In this document: positions 15,583-23,011 of the stretch, in pieces | Position numbering within the stretch: position 1 is the first letter of the stretch | How the letters are laid out: each line of letters begins with the position of its first letter | Source: an uncultured Lachnospiraceae bacterium | GTDB lineage: Bacteria > Bacillota > Clostridia > Lachnospirales > Lachnospiraceae | Direction: 5' to 3' | Assembly: GCA_947174505.1 (NCBI GenBank) | Contig: CAMWJF010000031.1 | Span: 1-46,522, forward strand | DNA: 46,522 nt | Notes under the pieces: model-generated | The model's database searches: none | The model's input: the letters and a program-made list of their open reading frames with translations, nothing else | What the model was told of the DNA's origin: nothing | Translations under genes and position numbers: made by a program

Positions 15583-17114
15583 AGTTCTCCCCGCCAGCAT
15601 CATCATGGGCTCTTTTCGCAGATTGGCATAAATACTGGCAGCCGCAATCACTGTTCCCACAGATATAACCGCCAGCGCACATTCAGCCGCCGCTTTCAGC
15701 GGGTCTGTCTGCTCACATGGCTCCTCCATCTCCCCTGCATCCGTCCCCATACTGTTGCCGAAAGTTTTATCATAATAGCTCTCCTTTTCCATCCGCTGCG
15801 CGATCTCTCCCGAAAGGTAACTGCCCGCCGCAGCGCCACATACGCTTCCCGCCAGAATCAGCAGAAAAATACCTGAAAACAGGGATACAAAGCTGTGTCT
15901 TTTCCGAAACCCCAAACAACGCTCCACGGCTGTCCGCTCCTTTTGCTTTAAAATAAACAGCCAGCAAAAATAGCCCAGAACCATCAGCACCATAGTCACA
16001 CCCATAACGAGCAGAAGTCTGGCAATATACCTCATATTGTTCATATTTGCTTCTAACTCCGAATAACCCCTGTCATAAAAAGTGATCTCCACATTGGAAA
16101 TCCGCCGTCCGCCTGTAATTTGCATATTGCAGCGCAAGAGGCAGCTCATCCCCGACTGCAAGCCCTTCCCTCCGGGCAAATGCATCCGACACAAGGCAGA
16201 CCCGGTCCCCGCGGGCATATTCTTCCTCCGTAAACTCCCTGCCCTGACTGATATAGGCATCGCCATTGTAGAAAGCCATCATCAGATAAATATCATTCGT
16301 TCCCGTCACAGGGAACGTATGCCGTAGGTTATCCCATGTATCGACAATATTTATCCAGCGCCTGCCCATGGGCGAATCATAAAACCCCTCCGTCACCTCA
16401 TCACAGAAATGTTCGTCGTCCACCTCATCCGCCACCTTATTTCCCTCCACATCCACCTGTGTGGAACCCAGCACAGGAAAGGGGATGTATTCTGACGGAT
16501 AGTCCTCCTCAAACGCTTTCTGATCCTCAGTCCCGGACTGTAAGTAAGCGACATCACATAAGTCTTGTCCGCATATAATTTCTCCGGTTCCGGATTATAG
16601 TGATCGCAGAAAGAAATGACATGGCCCTCTCTGATCCCCCCTGTCCGGCCAGAACCCGGGATACCTTAAAAGCAACCGGATGATCGGGCACCGTATCCTC
16701 CATCGGCGATCCCTCCACGATCTCACTGAGACTCATACCCATACCGTACATCTCATACTCCGGCATGTAAGAACCGTAAAAGCATCTCTGTTCCGGTCCG
16801 GACAGGTAATCTGCGCCCTCAAAATCCAGCACGGACAAAGGCTCATAGGCATCGTAGGCAGAGGTGTTAAAGATATGGTAATTTTTATCCTCCGCATCCC
16901 ATATCATCCGCTCCACTACCTGATCCGCCTTTTGCTCCACCGTGCCGATCGTCATAAAGGAATCCTCGTAAGCTTCCATCCTGGCACGATTCATAATCAG
17001 AAATCCCCTGCCAATACTGCAGAGCGCCGAAGCAAAAATGAGCAGCAGCAAAAACAGGACGTCCCTTCCTCTCATACGTAAAAGCTGACGCATACTATTC
17101 TTAAAAAGCAGCAT
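15571..17114 (-). pseudogene. FtsX-type ABC permease, broken by three frameshifts
   Basis: One permease of about 515 codons read in shifting frames. It has an N-terminal helix (VLFLLLLIFASALCSIGRGF), a large outer domain and three C-terminal helices (ARLLLVMGVTMVLMVLGYFCW, FVSLFSGIFLLILAGSVC, AAECALAVISVGTVIAAAS). Frame changes fall at a run of six C on the plus strand (16636-16641), near 16529-16550 and near 16090-16125. Each side is convincing coding sequence. The start is ATG 17114 behind AAGGAG. It follows the ATPase gene, so it was the permease partner of that ABC system. No full-length product can be made as the sequence stands. Confidence 0.85.
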
Positions 17115-17138
17115 ACCGAACTCCTTCCTTTTCACGTT

Positions 17139-17810
17139 TTATCGTATCTGCTCCATCCTTCCGTCTTTCATGCAAAAGACATGATCGGTCTCGTCCGCCA
17201 CCCGCTGGTTATGGGTGATAACGATCACCGTATAACCGTCCTCATGTGCCAGCTCCTTTAAAAGCGCCACCACATTTTCCTCATTCCCCGAATCCAGATT
17301 CCCCGTCGGCTCGTCCGCAAGAATGATCTCCCCGCCTGCAGCCACCGCCCTGGCGATAGCCACCCGCTGCTGTTCCCCGCCGCTCATCATTTTCGGAAAC
17401 TGCCTGTATATTCTGGTCTCCAGTCCCACCCGCTGCAAAAGCCTCCGGGCCTGTCTTGCCGCCTCCTTTTTCCGCATCTTTTTGAATTCTAAGGGCAGCA
17501 TAACATTCTCCTGTGCCGTCAGCAGCGGGAACAGATGAAACGCCTGATACACCACCGCCGCCCGGTTCAGCCTGTAATCGTCCCTGTCCATGCCGCTTAA
17601 GGGTTCCCCCTGCACATAGATCGTTCCGTCACAGGGCTGATCCAACCCGGCCAGGAGGGAAAGGAAGGTGCTCTTACCGCTCCCCGACTCCCCCACAATG
17701 GCATAAAACTTTCCTTTCTCAAAAGAACAGCTCACATCCTTCACTGCTTCCACCTTCTGATACTTACTCTGATAGCTGTAAGATACATGTTCCGCCCGCA
17801 GTATTTCCAT
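17139..17810 (-). CDS. ABC transporter ATPase, MacB/LolD-like
   Basis: 223 residues, complete. It shows Walker A GESGSGKST, signature MSGGEQQRVAIARA, Walker B IILADEPTGNLDS and the switch histidine in VIVITHNQR. The LDSG after Walker B is typical of the MacB/LolD/FtsE-like ATPases that drive FtsX permeases. GGAGG precedes the ATG. It lies between the XRE-FtsX fusion and the broken permease on one strand, so it probably served both in one complex. Such systems in Firmicutes often resist or sense antimicrobial peptides (family knowledge). Confidence 0.94.
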   Translation of the reverse strand: MEILRAEHVSYSYQSKYQKVEAVKDVSCSFEKGKFYAIVGESGSGKSTFLSLLAGLDQPCDGTIYVQGEPLSGMDRDDYRLNRAAVVYQAFHLFPLLTAQENVMLPLEFKKMRKKEAARQARRLLQRVGLETRIYRQFPKMMSGGEQQRVAIARAVAAGGEIILADEPTGNLDSGNEENVVALLKELAHEDGYTVIVITHNQRVADETDHVFCMKDGRMEQIR

Positions 17811-17879
17811 ATTTTCCTCCCTCTCCGCGCTACTTCCTGCCCATCAACGGATTTGTGACAAGCGGCGCAATCGTTCCTT

Positions 17880-19652
17880 TTACTCCGCCACAAATAATGC
17901 TTCCATCACACTCACATCCAAAAGTCTCCACAGCGCAAGACTGTTGCCTGCCATATAGCATATCCCTACCAGACCGCCGGCCAGTGCGGAACTTCCCCCG
18001 TAATTTCCCTGAATCAGCACCGATAGTACGCTTCCAGCCGCAACGCCCGCAGCCACCATGGTAAGCTGATCCAGAAAGAAGATCCGAAAGCACTTGTGCC
18101 TGTTCAGCCCGATGGAGCGAAGCAGCGCCATCTCGTTTTTCCTGCTCTGCAGCAGTAAGAGTGTAATCAGGTATCCCACGCCCACGATCAAAATGAGCAG
18201 AAAGGGAAAGAAAGCGCGCACCGTATCAATAACCTGGCGCAGATGCTCCGCCGTACTGATGAAAACCGCATCGTTCACGTTTAACGCCACACCGCTTATA
18301 GAAGTATCCGGGACGGTAGGCGTCACACTCCGAAATCCCAAATCCTTCATCTCCTGCTTAAATGCATTCAGGCTTAAGGCATCTGTCACCTGAAAGGATG
18401 CCGAGCTTGCAAAAAAGGGAATTCCCTCCTGTTTATAGCTGGCCCTAATCGCATGAAAGGGTACAATGACATCCGGCGGCGCCACAAACTGGTCATTCCA
18501 CGCGCCCATCATATCCACATATCCGGCAATCTCATACTCCACTGTCTGTAGCGGGTTCATAAAAAGTTCGGAGGAACGCTCATCTTCCCGATAGTAGTAC
18601 CATTGGCAAAGCGCCACCCGATCCCCCAGCTTCCATCCCCTCTTTTCAAAAAGCTTTCTGGACACGATGCACTTTTTTACAGTTCCTTGCAAAATTGAGG
18701 CATCTTCCCCCGTGTTCCACACCACATCACTCTCTTTCATGCCGCCCAGCGCTTCGATGCCGTTTACACCTTCCAGATATAAATTCAGTGTGTGCCACTT
18801 TCCGGGAATGACCCCGTCAATCCCTGCTTTCAGCCGCACATCCATTTTCAGTTCTTCGACATATGCCGAATCCAAAAGCCCCTGCACCAGATTGTCCTTT
18901 ATGAAAATGCCCGACTGTCTGCTCCCGTCCGCCGTTGTAATATAAGCGTTGACCGGAATAGCCTCCGGCAGTATGGCAAGCTGCTGCTGGTTGTTGGCAA
19001 TGTTGGACAGATACGTGTGGAGAAGAAGCACCACCAGCATATCCAGCAAAATAGTGAAAAGGCTCTTCCCCTTATGTCGTCCGATTTTTACCTCCCGTAT
19101 GCTCTCGCTCTTCCAGAGAAGATACACCGCTCCCGCCCCGCATAAAATCACGAGTACCCCTGCCCACACGTAAAAGAATACCGGATTTTCATACCAGACG
19201 CTGCTCCGGCTCTCTAAAACACGTTCCAAAGCCGCCCCCGGTTTTTGACCCGCCAGATAGCGGATTCCTACACCGGCCAGGTAGAGAATACCACAGGCGC
19301 AGGCGCCCAAAAGCACCTTAACCTTCCACATCCGCCGTCTCCACTCCCCTTCATGTCTGGACTGAGAGATGGTCTGTGCCACAGCCTGTTCTGCCTCCTG
19401 CCTGTCAATCTTAGGTTCCGCCATCCTTTCGCTCTGCATCAGCTCCAAAAGGCTCACACTGAGACATTCCGCCAGCGGCTCAAGTATTTTAATGTCGGGA
19501 AATCCCGCGCCGTTCTCCCACTTGGAAACAGCCTTGTCGGAGACATGAATCTGTTCTGCAAGCTGCTTCTGTGTCATACCCCTGTCCTGTCTGGCTTCCC
19601 GTATGAATTTACCGAACTTGATATTGTCCATAAAGCTCTCTCTTTCACCCAT
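17880..19652 (-). CDS. XRE-type HTH fused to FtsX-like ABC permease
   Basis: 590 residues. An XRE helix-turn-helix (about 10-65: MTQKQLAEQIHVSDKAVSKWENGAGFPD) is followed by three hydrophobic segments (about 108-130, 152-175, 193-212) and a soluble outer domain. The C-terminal FtsX part has FPFLLILIVGVGYLITLLL and two more helices. A DNA-binding domain on a membrane permease is unusual and suggests a membrane-bound sensor-regulator. MGERESF could be cut to a start at MDNIKF (19631). The ATPase gene follows after 69 bases. All frames are intact here, unlike the partner permease. Confidence 0.85.
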   Translation of the reverse strand: MGERESFMDNIKFGKFIREARQDRGMTQKQLAEQIHVSDKAVSKWENGAGFPDIKILEPLAECLSVSLLELMQSERMAEPKIDRQEAEQAVAQTISQSRHEGEWRRRMWKVKVLLGACACGILYLAGVGIRYLAGQKPGAALERVLESRSSVWYENPVFFYVWAGVLVILCGAGAVYLLWKSESIREVKIGRHKGKSLFTILLDMLVVLLLHTYLSNIANNQQQLAILPEAIPVNAYITTADGSRQSGIFIKDNLVQGLLDSAYVEELKMDVRLKAGIDGVIPGKWHTLNLYLEGVNGIEALGGMKESDVVWNTGEDASILQGTVKKCIVSRKLFEKRGWKLGDRVALCQWYYYREDERSSELFMNPLQTVEYEIAGYVDMMGAWNDQFVAPPDVIVPFHAIRASYKQEGIPFFASSASFQVTDALSLNAFKQEMKDLGFRSVTPTVPDTSISGVALNVNDAVFISTAEHLRQVIDTVRAFFPFLLILIVGVGYLITLLLLQSRKNEMALLRSIGLNRHKCFRIFFLDQLTMVAAGVAAGSVLSVLIQGNYGGSSALAGGLVGICYMAGNSLALWRLLDVSVMEALFVAE

Positions 19653-19789
19653 TTCTTCCCGCCAGCATTTTACAGGCTCTTTTCGCAGACTGCTATCCGG
19701 AATGTCAGTCTATCTGGATTGTAGCACAGTCACGAGAAAAAGAGCAATCTACGCAAAGTAGACTGCCCTGGCCATCGGCTCTTTTCCTA

Positions 19790-21187
19790 CTATTCTGTTA
19801 GTATCTGACTAAAAATATCACAGGCTTTCCCCGCTTTTTCTAAATCTGCATTGGAATAATTAATGATAAAGCAATGTTCCATATCACTTGGCGTAAAAAA
19901 GTACTCTGACAGCGCGTTGATGCGTATGCCCCGCTTCTCCAACGCATGAAGAATCGCCCCGTCCGTCTTATCGGTTCCGACCCGAATCAGAAAATGCAGG
20001 CCGGAGCCGTTTTCCACGATCTCACACACATCGTTCAGTTTACTTTTCCTGATCGTCTCGATCATCCTTTTTCTCTGCCTGCTGTAAAACAGCCGCATCC
20101 GGTTAATATGCTTTTCAAAATATCCCTGCCGGATAAAAGCGGACAGCGTATACTGCTCAAAATTGGAAACCGTACAGGCATAAAAAGACAATTCCCTGTA
20201 AAACCGGTTAATCAGGTGAACCGGCAAAACCATATAGCTGATCCGAATGGTGGGCGTGAGGGATTTGGAAAAGGTGTTCATATAAATCACCTTCTCACAG
20301 GCATCCATACTGAACAGGGTCGGTATCGGTTTCCCGTTTAACCGAAACTCACTGTCATAATCGTCTTCTATAATATAGCGCCCCTCCCTCTCATTGGCCC
20401 ACGCCAGAATTTCATATCTCCTTCCGGCAGGCATGGTAATCCCCGTGGGAAAATGGTGATTCGGACTGATATGTGCGATATCCGCCCCGGTGTTCCGCAG
20501 TCCCTCGAAGGTCATTCCCATTTCATCTAAATCTGCGTATCGGCAGGATATATGATACTGCCTGTAAATCTGTACAATCTTCCGATAGCCCGGATTTTCC
20601 ACACAGTACTGCTTCTCATTCCCCAAAAGCTGTACAATCAGCCCGTACAGATACTCCGTCCCCGCGCCGATCACGATCTGGTCAGGGTCCACAAGCATCC
20701 CCCGGAAAGATTTCAGATGCTCTGCGATCGCCTCCCGCAGTTCCAGAATACCTCCGGCAGGAGACGCCTCCATCAGTTCGCTGCTTTTATCGGAAATGGT
20801 ACTGCGCAAAACCTTCGCCCATATGGAAAAAGGGAAATGTTCCGGGCTCATTCTGTTATCGGATAAATCCACCGCATAGGAGGGTCTCTCCTCCGGGATA
20901 TGAATATTCAAAGAAATGCTGCTCTCACGCTGTACTTTTTTCATACCTTCCAGTTTCGCTACATAGTACCCCTTCTGCGGGATCGTATAAATATACCCTT
21001 CGCTGATTAACTGGTCATATGCATTCTGAATGGTAATGGTACTAATCCCATTATTCTTTGCAAAGGCTCTCTTGGACGGCAGTTTCTCTCCCTGCCGCAG
21101 ATTCCCTTCCATAATATCCTCTTTTATGCACTGATATATGTATTCATATAAAGGCCCCTGCGCCTCAGACAGATTGTAAGTCAGCAT
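19790..21187 (-). CDS. pdxR: MocR-family GntR-aminotransferase regulator, PdxR-like
   Basis: 465 residues. An N-terminal GntR winged helix (about 5-75: AFAKNNGISTITIQNAYDQLISEGYIYTIPQKGYYV) is fused to a fold-type I aminotransferase domain. The PLP lysine is in MNTFSKSLTPTIRISYM, and AHISPNHHFPTG and IIEDDYDSEFR are typical active-site segments. It is divergent from pdxS, the classic position of PdxR, which senses PLP and activates pdxST (established in other Firmicutes and Actinobacteria). AGGAGTGG precedes the ATG. The shared 130-base gap should hold its direct-repeat operators, which I could not assign securely. Confidence 0.92.
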   Translation of the reverse strand: MLTYNLSEAQGPLYEYIYQCIKEDIMEGNLRQGEKLPSKRAFAKNNGISTITIQNAYDQLISEGYIYTIPQKGYYVAKLEGMKKVQRESSISLNIHIPEERPSYAVDLSDNRMSPEHFPFSIWAKVLRSTISDKSSELMEASPAGGILELREAIAEHLKSFRGMLVDPDQIVIGAGTEYLYGLIVQLLGNEKQYCVENPGYRKIVQIYRQYHISCRYADLDEMGMTFEGLRNTGADIAHISPNHHFPTGITMPAGRRYEILAWANEREGRYIIEDDYDSEFRLNGKPIPTLFSMDACEKVIYMNTFSKSLTPTIRISYMVLPVHLINRFYRELSFYACTVSNFEQYTLSAFIRQGYFEKHINRMRLFYSRQRKRMIETIRKSKLNDVCEIVENGSGLHFLIRVGTDKTDGAILHALEKRGIRINALSEYFFTPSDMEHCFIINYSNADLEKAGKACDIFSQILTE

Positions 21188-21318
21188 TCGTTTCCACTCC
21201 TATATGACATTTAATTTTATATCGATTTGATTCTTTTTGTATAACCAGATTTACTGTAACATAAGTACCATCAAATTACAACCAGAAGGACACCCGGAGC
21301 TTCGGAATGGAGGAAAAA

Positions 21319-22194
21319 ATGGAACAGACACAATATGAACTGAACAAGGGACTGGCACAGATGTTAAAGGGAGGCGTTATCATGGACGTCACCACGCCCG
21401 AACAGGCAAAAATCGCCGAGGAGGCAGGCGCATGCGCCGTTATGGCGTTGGAACGGATTCCGGCTGATATCAGGGCCGCCGGAGGCGTATCCCGCATGAG
21501 CGATCCGAAAATGATCCGGGGCATACAGGAGGCAGTCAGCATTCCCGTCATGGCAAAATGCCGGATCGGCCACTTTGTGGAGGCACAGATTCTTCAGGCA
21601 ATCGAAATTGATTATATCGACGAGTCGGAAGTATTATCTCCCGCAGACGATGTCTATCATATTGACAAGACAGCTTTTCAGGTTCCTTTCGTCTGCGGCG
21701 CAAGGGATCTGGGAGAGGCGCTCCGAAGAATCAGCGAAGGCGCTGCCATGATCCGCACCAAAGGCGAGCCGGGCACCGGGGATGTGGTGCAGGCCGTGCG
21801 GCATATGCGCAAAATGAATGCCCAGATCAGACAGCTTGTCTCCATGAAAAAAGACGAACTGTTTGAGGCCGCCAAGCAGTTACAGGTGCCCTATGAGCTG
21901 GCGCTGTATGTACACGAAAAGGGAAAACTCCCCGTTGTGAATTTTGCCGCAGGCGGCGTCGCAACGCCCGCAGACGCGGCGCTCATGATGCAGCTTGGCG
22001 CGGAGGGCGTCTTTGTCGGTTCGGGTATTTTTAAATCGGGCAATCCCGCCAAACGGGCAGCCGCCATTGTGCAGGCCGTCACCAACTACACAGACGCCGC
22101 CCTGATCGCCCGTCTCTCGGAAGATCTTGGCGAAGCCATGGTCGGTATTAACCCGGATGAAATTAAACTGATTATGGAAGAGCGCGGACTCTAA
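21319..22194 (+). CDS. pdxS: Pyridoxal 5'-phosphate synthase, PdxS subunit
   Basis: 291 residues. It is highly conserved: [62 protein letters not shown] and [10 protein letters not shown]. PdxS condenses ribose 5-phosphate, glyceraldehyde 3-phosphate and ammonia into PLP in a dodecamer with PdxT. The start is the second ATG (21319), because the GGAGG lies inside the codons of the first (21307). It is divergent from pdxR and followed by pdxT, with a structured repeat in the gap. Confidence 0.98.
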   Translation: MEQTQYELNKGLAQMLKGGVIMDVTTPEQAKIAEEAGACAVMALERIPADIRAAGGVSRMSDPKMIRGIQEAVSIPVMAKCRIGHFVEAQILQAIEIDYIDESEVLSPADDVYHIDKTAFQVPFVCGARDLGEALRRISEGAAMIRTKGEPGTGDVVQAVRHMRKMNAQIRQLVSMKKDELFEAAKQLQVPYELALYVHEKGKLPVVNFAAGGVATPADAALMMQLGAEGVFVGSGIFKSGNPAKRAAAIVQAVTNYTDAALIARLSEDLGEAMVGINPDEIKLIMEERGL

Positions 22195-22205
22195 CAGCGT
22201 GAAAA

Positions 22206-22300
22206 ACGCGAAAAGCACTTCTAAAGACATCCCGCCATAAGACGGGATGCCAAGAAGTGCTAAATTTCGCGTAAGAGAATGCCTGAAACACGGCATTCTC
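22206..22300 (+). repeat. Two-hairpin structured repeat, copy 1 (pdxS-pdxT gap)
   Basis: The first stem-loop (22206-22272) has three stacked stems: ACGCGAAA with TTTCGCGT, AGCACTTCT with AGAAGTGCT, and CATCCCG with CGGGATG. The second (22275-22300) is GAGAATGCC with GGCATTCTC around TGAAACAC. It begins 11 bases after the pdxS stop and ends 28 bases before the pdxT ATG. Compared with copy 2, changed stem bases change together with their partners. Confidence 0.85.
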
Positions 22301-22327
22301 CACATTATGAAAACATGGAGGTGTATT

Positions 22328-22906
22328 ATGAATATTGGGGTGCTCGCCTTACAGGGCGCGTTTATCGAACATGAGCGTATACTTACAAAATTGGGCGCCG
22401 TCTGCACGGAAGTGCGCCAGCCTTCCGACTTACATGGGCTTGACGGCATCGTCCTGCCCGGCGGGGAAAGCACCGTTCAGGGACAGCTCTTACAGAAATC
22501 CGGCCTGCTTGCGCCTCTGCGGGAGCTGGTCACAGACGGTCTTCCCACGCTGGCCACCTGTGCCGGGCTGATTCTTTTGGCACAAAAAATCAGGGACAGC
22601 TCCGTCACCCATCTGGGAACGCTGCCCGTCACCGTAAAGCGCAACGCTTACGGCAGACAGCTCTCCAGCTTTGTCACCTTAGAATCAGTCAGGGGCATCG
22701 GAAGCTATCCTATGATTTTTATCCGCGCGCCTTATGTCGAGCGCACCGCCCGGAACGTGGAAGTTCTGGCAGAAGTGAATGGCAATATCGTCGCCGTCAA
22801 GTATGGGAACCAGATCGGACTCTCCTTTCATCCGGAACTGTCCGAAAATCTTAAAATCCATGAATGGTTCCTGTCCCTGTGTGCGAAACGCGAAAAGTAC
22901 TTCTAA
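22328..22906 (+). CDS. pdxT: Pyridoxal 5'-phosphate synthase, glutaminase subunit PdxT
   Basis: 192 residues. It is a class I glutamine amidotransferase with GIVLPGGEST, the nucleophile cysteine in TCAGLILLA and the catalytic His-Glu in LSFHPELSE. It feeds ammonia to PdxS. GGAGGTG precedes the ATG at 22328. An earlier frame start at 22247 would run through the repeat and is rejected. The last residues (AKREKYF and the TAA) are written by repeat copy 2, so the native tail was probably replaced or extended when that element came in. Confidence 0.97.
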   Translation: MNIGVLALQGAFIEHERILTKLGAVCTEVRQPSDLHGLDGIVLPGGESTVQGQLLQKSGLLAPLRELVTDGLPTLATCAGLILLAQKIRDSSVTHLGTLPVTVKRNAYGRQLSSFVTLESVRGIGSYPMIFIRAPYVERTARNVEVLAEVNGNIVAVKYGNQIGLSFHPELSENLKIHEWFLSLCAKREKYF

Positions 22907-22982
22907 AAACGTCCCGCCATAGAACGGGACGCCAAGAAGTACTAAATTTCGCGTAAGAGAATGCCTGAAATACGGCATTCTC
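22888..22982 (+). repeat. Two-hairpin structured repeat, copy 2 (across pdxT end)
   Basis: Same architecture as copy 1: ACGCGAAA with TTTCGCGT, AGTACTTCT with AGAAGTACT, CGTCCCG with CGGGACG, then GAGAATGCC with GGCATTCTC. The pdxT stop codon (22904-22906) lies within the first stem. Beyond it lies the convergent GH1 gene end at 23012, so the element may serve as the pdxST 3' end. Confidence 0.85.
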
Positions 22983-23011
22983 CGCTTGAATGCATAACCT
23001 CTTCACCACGC

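Noticed and set aside
16073..16474. Separate 133-residue gene
   Set aside because: It is the middle part of the FtsX permease in another frame; flanking parts continue its fold.
22247..22327. Upstream extension of pdxT
   Set aside because: It runs through the structured repeat; GGAGGTG and homology place the start at 22328.
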